Of a stretch of DNA of 33,472 nucleotides, positions 1-8,496 are shown piece after piece. The position numbers were made by a program, and so were the translations under genes. Under the pieces are notes generated by a model that made no database searches, was not told where the DNA came from, and worked only from the letters and a program-made list of their open reading frames with translations. How positions within the stretch are numbered: the stretch's first letter is position 1; each line of letters begins with the position of its first letter. Source of the stretch: JALZAH01 sp051000755 (GTDB taxonomy: Bacteria; Actinomycetota; Acidimicrobiia; Acidimicrobiales; Palsa-688); contig JBPCNZ010000046.1 of NCBI GenBank assembly GCA_051000755.1, positions 1 through 33,472 on the forward strand, given 5' to 3'.

Positions 1-80
1 ACGAGCGCCCCTCCCCATCGTTTTGGGTCCGGTTGGACGAAGTCGGCCAGATCGGAGTCTCTGCGACAGTGTGTCATCGG

Positions 81-791
81 TCACTGAAGCGGGGAGGGTG
101 CAGACCGGGCCAACTTCTTGCCCGGTCGGGCCACGGCGACCCTCTCGGCGAGGGCCACCGATGCCGTGGGGGCGTCGAACACCGCCACCGGGATGCCGGC
201 GGTGGTGAGCAAGCGGCGCAACCGTTCAGCGGAAAACGTGTAGGGCCGGGAGGAGGAACGAACGGCTCCGCCGTCGATCAGGAACAACCCGCGCGCCGTC
301 GGCGCCGCCCCCTTGTAGCGCGGGTGGACCCACAGGAGAGCCCCCGTCCCCGCCGTGCGATCGATGACCATCTCGGGCTGCCACGAGTTGGTCAGGGTGA
401 CGGTGGTGGCCGCCACCTTGAGCACCAGGAGACGGCCGGGGCCCAGCCTGCGTCCCATCCCGACGAAGAGGAGCACGGCGAAAACCATCACGGTCGACCC
501 CGACACGATGCTGTGCGTCGCCGACCGGTACACGCCGTAGGCGAAGACCACGATCATGGCCAACCCGAAGAGAGCCAACCCGGCGTTCATCACCCGGTTG
601 GCCCGCAGGGCAACGGAGCGGCGCGCCGGCGAACCCGGCGTCGCCGCCTGGCCATCGGGCTGCGACTCGAGGAGCGCCCGGTGCTGATGGTGGGCCCGGA
701 TGCGATCCGCCGTCGCTCGGCGAGCCCGTATCCCTTCGGCGCGGGCCCGATCCGCCACCGACGTCGTCATCCGCTCAGGAGGCTGGGCCAC
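81..791 (-). CDS. Hypothetical two-helix membrane protein
   Basis: I do not recognise this 236-residue protein. It has an Arg/Ala-rich hydrophilic N-terminus (about residues 1-66) and two hydrophobic segments suitable for membrane helices at about 68-88 and 97-113. A soluble C-terminal half of about 120 residues follows, mixing beta-like and basic stretches. The helical hairpin plus small soluble domain recalls bacterial proteins with a PH-like or YcxB-like domain, but no diagnostic motif supports that. The start used is GTG at 791; an in-frame ATG at 770 is an alternative. It is transcribed away from the next gene, so the roughly 110 bp between them should hold both promoters. Confidence 0.55.
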   Translation of the reverse strand: MAQPPERMTTSVADRARAEGIRARRATADRIRAHHQHRALLESQPDGQAATPGSPARRSVALRANRVMNAGLALFGLAMIVVFAYGVYRSATHSIVSGSTVMVFAVLLFVGMGRRLGPGRLLVLKVAATTVTLTNSWQPEMVIDRTAGTGALLWVHPRYKGAAPTARGLFLIDGGAVRSSSRPYTFSAERLRRLLTTAGIPVAVFDAPTASVALAERVAVARPGKKLARSAPSPLQ

Positions 792-901
792 GCCCGAACC
801 CTACCGCCCCCGGCTTGCCGACCCCCCCACCGTGGTCCAAGATGGGTGACGCCGCGTGATCAGGACATTCCTGATCCTTCGCGTCGGGAGTCAGGGGAAG
901 G

Positions 902-1618
902 TTGGTGGCGAAGTCCCGCCCAAAGGGTCAGGCCCGGCGCAAGGCGGGAACCTCTGCTCAGGCGAAGCGAACAGCCGCCCCGCACGCCTCGAAGGGCCGG
1001 GGCCCGTCATCGCGCACCGGTGCCCGCAAGATGGCGCCACCCAGCGGCCGGCCGACGATCCAGGCGGCCAAGGAGTGGGCCAGGAAGCCTGCCCCCGCGG
1101 CGGCCAAAAGGCCGCCGGCGCCGAGGGCCTCGACGTCGGCCAGGGGCTCGACTGCCGCCGGGCACTCCACCGCAACCAGGGGCTCGACCGCCGCCCCCGG
1201 CTCGACATGGCGGTCGCGTCGCGCCGAGCAGCGGGCCCGGCGCCTGCCCATCACGCCCGGCCTTCCGGCCGTGGTGCGGGGCGGGTTTCAGGGGTTCGTC
1301 ATCCTGCTCTTCGGAGAGTTGCTCACCCTGCCGTTCCGCGGCAACGGGCTCATCCTGTACTGGGTGGCCCTGATCGCCTACGCGTGGGCCGGCAACCGGG
1401 CTGCGTCCGCTTCGCTGGCGTCGGCGCCCCGCGCCGCCCGGGACGGAGCCGGCGCCGCCGTGTTCGCCTACCTGTTGACGATCCCGCTGCGACAGATGTC
1501 GCACTCACTGTCGTTCTCGTGGCTCTACACCGTCGTCGCCTTGGTGACTGCGGTGATCATCGGCGGCTTGGCCGCGGTGATCGTGGCCCGGGCCCGCCGG
1601 CCCCGCGCCGAGCGGTAG
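902..1618 (+). CDS. Hypothetical membrane protein with Ala/Arg-rich N-terminal region
   Basis: This 238-residue reading frame has about 115 low-complexity residues rich in Ala, Arg, Ser, Thr and Pro, followed by a hydrophobic C-terminal half with three or four likely membrane helices. These include FVILLFGELLTL, LILYWVALIAYAWA and a last helix of Val/Ile/Ala ending in a positive tail. The N-terminal part contains a repeated GSTAA motif that follows a 36-bp DNA repeat at about 1141-1206. The start is TTG at 902 or GTG at 905, with no convincing ribosome site for either. The function is unknown. The coding strand is supported mainly by the clean membrane segments, since competing frames read as Arg/Pro-rich noise. 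Confidence 0.5.
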   Translation: MVAKSRPKGQARRKAGTSAQAKRTAAPHASKGRGPSSRTGARKMAPPSGRPTIQAAKEWARKPAPAAAKRPPAPRASTSARGSTAAGHSTATRGSTAAPGSTWRSRRAEQRARRLPITPGLPAVVRGGFQGFVILLFGELLTLPFRGNGLILYWVALIAYAWAGNRAASASLASAPRAARDGAGAAVFAYLLTIPLRQMSHSLSFSWLYTVVALVTAVIIGGLAAVIVARARRPRAER

Positions 1619-1646
1619 AGCCCGTCAGGCCCTCACGACGAGGCGC

Positions 1647-2432
1647 TCACCGAGCCGCTGGTTCGCGGGGGGCGGCAACCGCCGGCTTGTGACCGTTGGT
1701 GCTGGGCCCGGTGTCGACGCTCGCCGACGGCCAGTCGTCGAGGAGCCCCGCTCGTCCGGCCAGGGCGGCCATCTGGATGCGGGTGGTGGCGCCGATCCGG
1801 TCGCGAAGGTCGGCGACCATCCGCTTGGCGGTGCGCTCGGACACGTAGAGCCTCTCGGCGATCCGGGACAGCTCCAGGCCCTCGGCCACGAGCAGCCACA
1901 GGTTGAGCATGTCGTCGTCGATCTCGTCGAGGATCTCCGATCCCGGCCGGTGGGCGCGGTCGAGCAGCTCATCGAGCAGCGGTCCGGAAAGCACCCGCCA
2001 ACCCTGCAGGACGGCCAGGACCGGAGCGAGCAGGTGCTCGGGCCGAGCGGCCTTGGTGACCAGCGCCTCCATGCCGAGCGACAGCGCCTCGGCGGCCAGG
2101 TCGACGTCCTCACCGTCGGACACGCCGATCAGTCGGGGACGGGAGGCATCGTCGGCTACCCGGCGCACGAGCTCCAGGGCACCGGGTTCGGGCAGGGCCA
2201 GGTCGACCAGGGCCACATCGGGCTCTGCTTCGGCGAAGGCACCGAGGGCGTCGTCGACGGTTCCAGCGGTGCCGACCACCTCGATCCTCCCTCCTGACGC
2301 CTCCGGAAGGGCCATCTCCAGGGACCGGGCGAACAGATCGTGGGCGTCGACGACCACGACCCGCAGGGTGGCATGGTCCTCGCCGGTCGCCGACCGGTCC
2401 GAGTTTGTCATCGACGCATCGCTCCTACCCAT
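1647..2432 (-). CDS. LuxR/NarL-type response regulator, atypical receiver
   Basis: This 261-residue protein has an N-terminal receiver (about 22-140) and a C-terminal LuxR-type helix-turn-helix (about 165-225), so it is probably a DNA-binding transcription regulator. The receiver keeps the phosphoacceptor Asp in VALVDLALP, a Ser in IGVSDG and the Lys of LVTKAARP. The usual Asp-Asp pair after the first strand is Asp-Ala (VVVVDAHD), so one metal-binding acid is missing. The HTH reads as AEGLELSRIAERLYVSERTAKRMV, close to the family pattern. No histidine kinase gene is nearby, making it an orphan. The start is ATG at 2432; ATG at residue 8 is an alternative. Output genes cannot be told from the sequence. 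Confidence 0.85.
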   Translation of the reverse strand: MGRSDASMTNSDRSATGEDHATLRVVVVDAHDLFARSLEMALPEASGGRIEVVGTAGTVDDALGAFAEAEPDVALVDLALPEPGALELVRRVADDASRPRLIGVSDGEDVDLAAEALSLGMEALVTKAARPEHLLAPVLAVLQGWRVLSGPLLDELLDRAHRPGSEILDEIDDDMLNLWLLVAEGLELSRIAERLYVSERTAKRMVADLRDRIGATTRIQMAALAGRAGLLDDWPSASVDTGPSTNGHKPAVAAPREPAAR

Positions 2433-2615
2433 GACTTGTCATCGGCGACCATCAGTCTCACCACTTGGCCCCCTACAGACATACCACAACGTACGGCCAA
2501 TGTGACTGCTCGTGACCACCGTATGTGCCGCCGACAGAGGCCGACTTCGGGCATTGTGCACGAACGGCGCGCCCGGTTTCGGCATCACGGTTCAGCCGGC
2601 CCGAAACCGCCCCGC

Positions 2616-3689
2616 TCAGCGTCGAGAGGTCATCAGCAGATGGCGCAGGCATGCCCAGACGACGTCGAGGTCCTGGCGCTCGACCCGTTCGTCGGCGGAG
2701 TGGGCCACCTCGGGGTCACCGGGCCCGAGGTTGACCGCCGGGATGCCCCGCTCGGTGAAGAAGGCCACGTCGGTCCATCCCAGCTTCGCCCTCGGGGGAG
2801 TCCGCGTCGCCTCCACCAGCCCGGCCAGGATCGGGTGGGCCAGCCCCGGCGGTGCCGCCGGCGCAAGATCGATGACCTCGACCTGATCACCTCGGGCCGG
2901 GTCCAGGCCGGCCTCCACCAGGTCACGGGCCACCTCGGTCGCCTCGGCCGGGGTCCGGTCCGGGGCGTAGCGGAAGCTCACCACGATCGACGCCCGGTCC
3001 GGTACCACGTTGACGGCAATCCCGCCCTCGACCCCCACGACCTGCACCGACTCGCGGTACTGGCACCCGTCGATGACCGGGCGTCGCCCCTCCCATTCCC
3101 CCACCTTTGCCAGCAGCGGTGCCAGCCGGTGCACGGCGTTGATGCCCATCCACGGACGGGCGGTGTGGGCCCGTCGACCGGCGAGGGTGACACGGAGCTT
3201 GACGACGCCCTGGCAGCCGGCCTCGATCAGAGCGTTGGTCGGCTCGCCCAGGATGGCCACGTCGCCGGCCAGCAGGTCGGGGCGGGCGGCAGCCACCGCC
3301 AGCAGCCCGTTGTGCTCCCGGGCGACCTCCTCGGCGGCGTAGAACACGTAGGTCACCTCGGTGGCCGGGTCCTCGATGGTGGTGGCCAGATGGAGGTTGA
3401 CGGCAAGACCGGACTTCATGTCGGCGGCACCGAGACCCCACAGCGTTTCGCCCTCGACGCGGGGAGTGGCGTTGCCGTTGGCCGGGACGGTGTCGAGATG
3501 GCCGGCCAGGACGATCCGGCCCGGGCCGCTCCCGATAGTGCGGGCGATCACGTTGGCACCGATGCGGGTCACCTCAAGCCACGGCGCCGCCCGTAGCCGG
3601 CGCTCGATGTGGTCGGCGAGGTCCTGCTCGTGGTGACTGGGCGAGGGGATCGCCATCAGCTCGGCTGTCTCGGCCAGCAGATCGACCAT
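2616..3689 (-). CDS. dapE: Succinyl-diaminopimelate desuccinylase
   Basis: This is an M20-family metallohydrolase that removes succinate from N-succinyl-LL-diaminopimelate, giving LL-diaminopimelate for lysine and peptidoglycan. Metal-site motifs are visible: GHLDTVP near residue 64, AADMKSG with the bridging Asp near 90, the catalytic Glu pair in AAEEV near 121, GEPT near 149, and a C-terminal His in the NLGPGDPEVAHSADE segment. The length of about 357 residues is normal for the actinobacterial form. The start is ATG at 3689, overlapping the dapD stop by one base (TGATG); a GTG at 3692 is an alternative. Direct overlap with dapD implies translational coupling of two steps of the same pathway. 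Confidence 0.93.
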   Translation of the reverse strand: MVDLLAETAELMAIPSPSHHEQDLADHIERRLRAAPWLEVTRIGANVIARTIGSGPGRIVLAGHLDTVPANGNATPRVEGETLWGLGAADMKSGLAVNLHLATTIEDPATEVTYVFYAAEEVAREHNGLLAVAAARPDLLAGDVAILGEPTNALIEAGCQGVVKLRVTLAGRRAHTARPWMGINAVHRLAPLLAKVGEWEGRRPVIDGCQYRESVQVVGVEGGIAVNVVPDRASIVVSFRYAPDRTPAEATEVARDLVEAGLDPARGDQVEVIDLAPAAPPGLAHPILAGLVEATRTPPRAKLGWTDVAFFTERGIPAVNLGPGDPEVAHSADERVERQDLDVVWACLRHLLMTSRR

Positions 3690-4528
3690 CACACGGTGGC
3701 GCCGTGGTCACGTAGGAGATCGTTGAGCGTCGACTTGTCGTGACGCTCCCCCGCCGTGAGCCGGCGGACGACGAGCACGCACGGCAGGAAGTACTCCCCT
3801 CCCGGATAGCTCCGGCGGCGGCTGGCGGACACGGCCACACACCACGGCGGGACCCGGCCCCGTGAGATCTCGTCACCGGTCTCGGCGTCGATGACCGGGA
3901 TGGACCCGGTCAACACGCATCCGGCACCGAGGACCACGCCGTCGCCGACGATGGCGCCCTCGGCCACGACGCAGCGGCTGCCGATCAGGCACTCGTCGCC
4001 GATCATGACCGGTGCCGCCTGCGGCGGTTCGAGCACGCCGCCGATGCCGACGCCTCCCGAGAGATGCACGTTGGCCCCGATCTGGGCGCAACTGCCCACC
4101 GTGGCCCAGGTGTCCACCATCGATCCGGGACCGACCCGGGCGCCGATGTTGACGTAGCTCGGCATGAGCACCACCCCGTTGCCCAGATGGCTACCCCACC
4201 GGGCCGATGCTCCGGGCACGACACGCACCCCGTGGCGGGCAAAATCGCGCTTCAAGGGGATCTTGTCGACGTACTCGAACGGGCCGGCCTCGATGGTCGC
4301 CATGGCGGACACCTTGAACAGCAGCAGGATGGCCTGCTTGGTCCACTCGTGGACGGTGACCGTGCCGTCGGCGCCCATCTCCGCCACCCGGACCTCCCCC
4401 CGGTCCAGAAGATCGATGGCCTCGTGGACCGTCGCCACGGCGTCAGGGTCGGTCGGGCCGACCTCGGCGCGGCGCGCCCACAGGGCGGTGATCCTCGCTT
4501 GCAGATCGTCGGTCGTCACGGAAGCCAC
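3689..4528 (-). CDS. dapD: Tetrahydrodipicolinate N-succinyltransferase
   Basis: This enzyme transfers succinyl from succinyl-CoA to tetrahydrodipicolinate, the first step of the succinylase branch of lysine/DAP synthesis. The 279-residue protein has a helical N-terminal domain (about 1-100) and a left-handed beta-helix of hexapeptide repeats. It contains the family signatures VVLMPSYVNIGA, MVDTWATVGSCAQIG and VHLSGGVGIGGVLEP. It looks like the roughly 274-residue E. coli-type DapD rather than the longer, divergent mycobacterial type I remember. The start is GTG at 4528; GTG three codons later is possible and neither has a clear ribosome site. It overlaps dapE downstream. Confidence 0.93.
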   Translation of the reverse strand: MASVTTDDLQARITALWARRAEVGPTDPDAVATVHEAIDLLDRGEVRVAEMGADGTVTVHEWTKQAILLLFKVSAMATIEAGPFEYVDKIPLKRDFARHGVRVVPGASARWGSHLGNGVVLMPSYVNIGARVGPGSMVDTWATVGSCAQIGANVHLSGGVGIGGVLEPPQAAPVMIGDECLIGSRCVVAEGAIVGDGVVLGAGCVLTGSIPVIDAETGDEISRGRVPPWCVAVSASRRRSYPGGEYFLPCVLVVRRLTAGERHDKSTLNDLLRDHGATV

Positions 4529-4567
4529 GACGGCCGACGCTACCGGCCCGCGGCGCGGACGGGGCGC

Positions 4568-5038
4568 TCAGGTCGACGGCGGCACCCGGTCGGTCCTCAC
4601 CACCAGCACGTCGACCTCGGCGTAGTGGGTCACCCGGCTGGGCACGCTGCCCATGAGGAACCGCTTGGCTCCGGTGAGGCCAACGCTGCCGACCACGATC
4701 ACCGACGCGTCAACCTTCTCGGCGATGTCGAGCAGCACGTCGCTGGCCGAACCCTGCACCGCCATGGTGACGACGTCACCGGCCCCCCGGCCCTCCGCTC
4801 GGTGCCTGGCGCCGGAGAGGACCTGGTCGACCTCTTCCTTGCCGTTGATGGCCCAGACGATGTCGGCGGGAGCCCCCCGGCGCTCGGCCTCCAGACGGGT
4901 TTCGGGAGCCGGGTGGAAGGCGCTCACCATCACCAACCGGGCCCCGAACCTGGCGGCCAGATCGGCGGCCCGGTCGACCGCCAACTGGGCCGTCTCCGAC
5001 CCGTCGGTTCCTACCAGGATCGTCTCGTACACCGGCAT
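4568..5038 (-). CDS. Universal stress protein (UspA family), ATP-binding type
   Basis: This is a single-domain 156-residue Usp protein with the opening ILVGTDGSETAQLAVDRA. Its C-terminal nucleotide signature fits G-2x-G-9x-G-S: VGSVGLTGAKRFLMGS, followed by the ILVVR-like end strand VDVLVVRTD. Proteins with this signature bind ATP and are usually cytoplasmic stress or energy-state factors; the exact role cannot be inferred. It sits between dapC and dapD on the same strand, 39 bp before dapD, so it may share their transcript. A GAGAGGGG purine run lies directly before the ATG at 5038. It interrupts the dap genes without an obvious functional link. Confidence 0.9.
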   Translation of the reverse strand: MPVYETILVGTDGSETAQLAVDRAADLAARFGARLVMVSAFHPAPETRLEAERRGAPADIVWAINGKEEVDQVLSGARHRAEGRGAGDVVTMAVQGSASDVLLDIAEKVDASVIVVGSVGLTGAKRFLMGSVPSRVTHYAEVDVLVVRTDRVPPST

Positions 5039-5120
5039 CCCCTCTCGCTTGCCCTGTGGCAGCCAGACGACCTGTCACGTCGTGGGCGATGCTAACCCGC
5101 TGACCCCCCCGGCCGCTCAC

Positions 5121-5144
5121 CCGATCGGGCGTTCAGCCGATCGG
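5121..5144 (-). terminator. Hairpin downstream of dapC (putative terminator)
   Basis: There is a perfect 8-bp stem CCGATCGG / CCGATCGG with an 8-base loop (5121-5128 and 5137-5144), starting about 20 bases after the dapC stop. No T-run follows, so this may be a pause or termination hairpin of the GC-rich type, or a protein-binding palindrome (each arm is itself palindromic). Confidence 0.4.
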
Positions 5145-5163
5145 CTGCTCGGAGCCCGGGGCC

Positions 5164-6297
5164 TCAGGCGCTCAGGCGGGCGGCCACCAGCTCGAGGCGG
5201 TCGAGGGGCGCCACCATGGCCAGGCGGACGTGACCGGACCCGGCCGTCCCGTAGAAGTCGCCGGGGGAGACCAGCAGGCCACCCCGCTCGGCCAGCTCGC
5301 CGGCCCAGCCCCAGGCATCGCCGCCCGGAGCCGGCGCCCACAGGTAGAAGCCGCCTTCCGGCAGGGCCACCTCGACGCCGGTCCTGGCCAGGATGGCGGC
5401 CATGGCCTCCAGCCGGTCGTGGTAGCGGGCCCGTTGGTCGACGACATGGGCCTCATCGCAGAGGGCGGCCACGGCGGCGGCCTGGGCCGGTCCCGGCACC
5501 ATCATCCCTGCGTGCTTTCGGACCTCGGAGAGGTAGGAGACCAGCTCGGGATCGCCGGCGACCCAGCCGACGCGGAGTCCGGCCAGGTTGGACCGCTTGG
5601 ACAGGGAGTGGATGGCGAGGACGCCGCCCATGCCGCGGGCGCCGGACCCGTGGCCGAGCACCGTTCGGGGCGGGCCGGCCCAGGTGAACGCCGCGTAGCA
5701 CTCGTCGCTGGCCACCACCACCCCGTGGGCCGCGCCCCACGATGCCGCCCCGGCCAGGTCGTCGAGGCCCCCCGCCGGGTTGCCGGGGCTGTTGACCCAC
5801 AGCAGCAGGGCCCGATCGGCATCCTCAGGGGTCACCGCCTCGAGGTTCAGGCGACCGAGCTCGTCGGTCGGCACCGCCACCGCCCGCAGGCCGGCGAGGG
5901 TTGCTCCCATCTCATAGGTCGGGTACGACACCGCCGGGTACAGCACCGTGTCCGGCCCCGGGTGCCGCAGCGACAGGTACCGCGCCAGGCTGGCCACCAG
6001 CTCCTTGGTGCCCACGCAGGCCGCCACCGCGTCGGCGCCGACATCGACGCCGAAGGTGGTGTTCATCCAGGTGGCTGCCGCCGCCCGCAGCGAGGCGGTG
6101 CCGATCGAGGACGGGTAGCCCCTCAGCGCCCCGCCTCCGTCGGCGTCGGCCAGCGCCGCCAGAACGGCGGGCGGAGGTGGGTCGGTCGGCGTGCCCACCG
6201 ACAGGTCGACGATCCCCCCCGGTGCGGCAGCCGCCTGGTCCCGCAAGCCGATGAGCCGGTCGTAGGGGTAGGGGGGCGGGACGAAGCCGGTGGTCAC
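5164..6297 (-). CDS. dapC: Succinyldiaminopimelate aminotransferase (PLP class I/II)
   Basis: This is a PLP-dependent fold-type I aminotransferase of 377 residues. It has VNSPGNPAG near 168-176, the cofactor-pairing Asp of ASDECY near 198-201, and the Schiff-base Lys in SLSKRSNLAG at about 234. The likely reaction is transamination of N-succinyl-2-amino-6-ketopimelate with glutamate, the step between DapD and DapE. That substrate is inferred from similarity to actinobacterial DapC and from the neighbours dapD, dapE and dapF; the fold alone would allow other substrates. The start is GTG at 6297, overlapping the hflX stop by four bases (GTGA), which suggests coupling to hflX. Confidence 0.82.
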   Translation of the reverse strand: MTTGFVPPPYPYDRLIGLRDQAAAAPGGIVDLSVGTPTDPPPPAVLAALADADGGGALRGYPSSIGTASLRAAAATWMNTTFGVDVGADAVAACVGTKELVASLARYLSLRHPGPDTVLYPAVSYPTYEMGATLAGLRAVAVPTDELGRLNLEAVTPEDADRALLLWVNSPGNPAGGLDDLAGAASWGAAHGVVVASDECYAAFTWAGPPRTVLGHGSGARGMGGVLAIHSLSKRSNLAGLRVGWVAGDPELVSYLSEVRKHAGMMVPGPAQAAAVAALCDEAHVVDQRARYHDRLEAMAAILARTGVEVALPEGGFYLWAPAPGGDAWGWAGELAERGGLLVSPGDFYGTAGSGHVRLAMVAPLDRLELVAARLSA

Positions 6298-7610
6298 TCC
6301 CCCGGTCCGTCCTGCGACCCGGCCGTGAACTCCCGGAACCGGGCCGCGCCGGCCTCGTCGACCCGCACCCGGACCGTGGAGCTGTCAGCCCCGTGGGTCT
6401 CCACCAGCACCTCGCCTTCACGGTGGACGGCGGCCAGAACATCGCCCCGCTCGTAGGGGATGGTCAGTTCGACGATGTCGGCGAGGGCCCGGAGGCGGTC
6501 GCCGATGGCCTGGCGCAGCTCGTCGATCCCTTCGCCGGTGGTGGCCGAGATCATCACCGAACCCGGGTGGCGGGCCGTCAGCCGCTTGGCCGCGCTGCCT
6601 TCCCCCCGGCCGTAGCCTTCCCCACGTCGGCCGGCCACGTCGGCCTTGTTGAACGCCAGGAGCTCAGGCACGTCCTCCGCTCCGATCTCGGCCATGACCA
6701 CCCGGACGGCGTCGATCTGGCCCTCCGGATCAGGCCCGGCGGAGTCGACCAGGTGGACGACCAGGTCCGACTCGCGCACCACTTCCAGGGTGGAACGGAA
6801 CGCCTCCACCAGCTGATGGGGCAACTTGCGCACGAACCCCTCGGTGTCCGACACCAGCACCGACTCACCGCCGGGGAGAGCCATCCGCCTGGTGCGCGGG
6901 TCGAGGGTGGCAAAGAGCCGGTCCTCGACCAGCACCCCGGCCTCGGTGAAGGCGTTGAGCAGGGTCGACTTGCCGGCGTTGGTATAGCCGACCAGCGAGA
7001 CGGTCGGCAGCCGGCCCCGCTGGCGACCCTTGCGCTGCAGGCGGCGCTGATCGGTCAGCTGGTTGAGCTCGCGCTCCAGGCGGCTCATGCGCCGGACCAG
7101 GCGGCGGCGGTCCACCTCCAGCTGGGTCTCGCCTGGGCCGCGGGTCCCGATGCCGCCGGCCTGCTGGGAGAAAGCCCGTCCCCGGCCGCGGAGGCGGGGC
7201 AGCCGGTAGCGGAGCTGGGCCAGCTCGACCTGGGCCTTCCCTTCCTGGGTGCGGGCGTTCTGGGCGAAGATGTCGAGGATGACCGCGGTGCGGTCGATGG
7301 CGGTGCGGCCGAGGATCTTCTCCAGGTTGCGGGACTGGGCCGGGCTCAGCTCGTCGTCGAAGACGACGGTGTCGGCGTCGACGGCCAGAGAGAGCTCCCG
7401 GAGCTCCTCGGCCTTGCCTCGCCCCACATAGGTGGCCGGATCCGGGTGGTCGCGCCGTTGCACCACCCGGGCCGCCTCGTCGGCCCCCGCGGTGTCGACC
7501 AAGAGGGCCAGCTCGTCGAGGTGGGCTTCGGTGATCTCGTCGCTCTGGGGGGGCACGGTGACACCGACCAGGACGATCTTCTCCCGGAAGCTGCGCTCGA
7601 TGAGGCTCAA
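6294..7610 (-). CDS. hflX: GTPase HflX
   Basis: This ribosome-associated GTPase of the TRAFAC class (438 residues) can split or rescue 70S ribosomes under stress. The N-terminal HflX domain includes the glycine-rich segment GGIGTRGPGETQLE (about 152-165). A helical linker follows, then the G domain: P-loop GYTNAGKST (208-216), DTEG (255-258) and the guanine-specificity motif NKAD near 315. The usual DTVGF is DTEGF here, a mild variation. The start is taken as TTG at 7610, giving MSLIERSF; no ATG is close. It lies 37 bp after dapF and overlaps dapC, within the conserved miaA-dapF-hflX order. Confidence 0.93.
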   Translation of the reverse strand: MSLIERSFREKIVLVGVTVPPQSDEITEAHLDELALLVDTAGADEAARVVQRRDHPDPATYVGRGKAEELRELSLAVDADTVVFDDELSPAQSRNLEKILGRTAIDRTAVILDIFAQNARTQEGKAQVELAQLRYRLPRLRGRGRAFSQQAGGIGTRGPGETQLEVDRRRLVRRMSRLERELNQLTDQRRLQRKGRQRGRLPTVSLVGYTNAGKSTLLNAFTEAGVLVEDRLFATLDPRTRRMALPGGESVLVSDTEGFVRKLPHQLVEAFRSTLEVVRESDLVVHLVDSAGPDPEGQIDAVRVVMAEIGAEDVPELLAFNKADVAGRRGEGYGRGEGSAAKRLTARHPGSVMISATTGEGIDELRQAIGDRLRALADIVELTIPYERGDVLAAVHREGEVLVETHGADSSTVRVRVDEAGAARFREFTAGSQDGPGE

Positions 7611-7647
7611 GGTGCTCTCAAGTCCAGGGCCCTCGTGTCCGGGGCCT

Positions 7648-8496
7648 TCAGGTCCAGCACGTGGCGATCCGCTGGCTGGGCCCGGCCAGGGACACGGTGC
7701 CGTCGGGGCGGAGGGTGACCGCCACCGAGCCGCCCGGCTGATGCACGGTCACCTTGGTCCCCACCCGGCCCCAGTGGTGGCAGGCCAGGGCCGCGGCGCA
7801 GGCACCGGTCCCGCAGGCCCGGGTCTCCCCCACCCCACGCTCCCACACCCGCATGGTGATCTCGTCGGGACCGGGGCCGAGGGCGACGAACTCCACATTG
7901 CGCCCGGCCGGATCGGCGGTGCCCAACTGGGACCCGAGGGTGGCGACGTCCACCCCGGCGGGGTCCGGGCCGAGCACCACCAGGTGAGGGTTGCCCATGT
8001 CGACGAGAAGGTGCCCGTGGCCCACATTGCAGCGGTCGGTCTCCCCCTCGATGAGGGCCCGGCCCATCTCGACCACGGCCCAAGCCGAGTCCGGGGTGTC
8101 TCCGTTGTGCACGGTGACCTCCCGCCGGCCGGCAGGGGTGACGACGCCGAAGGGCACACCCGCCTCCACGGCGCCGGCGGCGAGGGCGGCCTGAGCCAGG
8201 CAGCGCATGCCGTTGCCCGACATCTCGGCCGCGGAACCGTCGGCATTCCACAGCTCGAAGCGCAACACGGCGGCCCGGTCCGCTCCCGCCCGGGTGCCGC
8301 GGATGAGCCCGTCGGCGCCGATGCCGAGGTGGCGGTCACAGACCCGCCGGGCCGTCTCCGAGCCGACGTCGGGGGCGGTCCCGTCGAGGTCGAGCAGGAC
8401 GACGAAATCGTTGCCGGCGCCGTGATGCTTGGTCAGCACCAGGGTTCCGGCCGGCGCCGCGGGAAGCCCGGAGGAGGACAGGGAGGTGGCAGTCAT
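7648..8496 (-). CDS. dapF: Diaminopimelate epimerase
   Basis: This PLP-independent epimerase converts LL- to meso-diaminopimelate, the direct precursor for lysine and for cell-wall cross-links. The 282-residue protein carries both catalytic cysteines in their motifs: MSGNGMRC (Cys near 99) and ACGTGAC (Cys near 228). It also has the N-terminal KHHGAGNDF and the GNPH segment. The frame stays open about 115 codons upstream, but that extension is Arg/Pro-rich and antisense-like within miaA. The ATG at 8496, overlapping the miaA stop as ATGA, is therefore the start. Coupling to miaA and the position ahead of hflX are typical for Actinobacteria. Confidence 0.94.
   Translation of the reverse strand: MTATSLSSSGLPAAPAGTLVLTKHHGAGNDFVVLLDLDGTAPDVGSETARRVCDRHLGIGADGLIRGTRAGADRAAVLRFELWNADGSAAEMSGNGMRCLAQAALAAGAVEAGVPFGVVTPAGRREVTVHNGDTPDSAWAVVEMGRALIEGETDRCNVGHGHLLVDMGNPHLVVLGPDPAGVDVATLGSQLGTADPAGRNVEFVALGPGPDEITMRVWERGVGETRACGTGACAAALACHHWGRVGTKVTVHQPGGSVAVTLRPDGTVSLAGPSQRIATCWT

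Noticed and set aside
33..1373. Long plus-strand open frame over the first 1.4 kb
   Set aside because: It reads as Arg/Pro/Gly-rich sequence without domains, and its 5' part is antisense to the minus-strand membrane protein; typical of high-GC shadow frames.
2429..2445. TGAC-TT-GTCA inverted repeat upstream of the response regulator as an operator
   Set aside because: Only four base pairs per arm and it touches the start codon; too weak to call a site.
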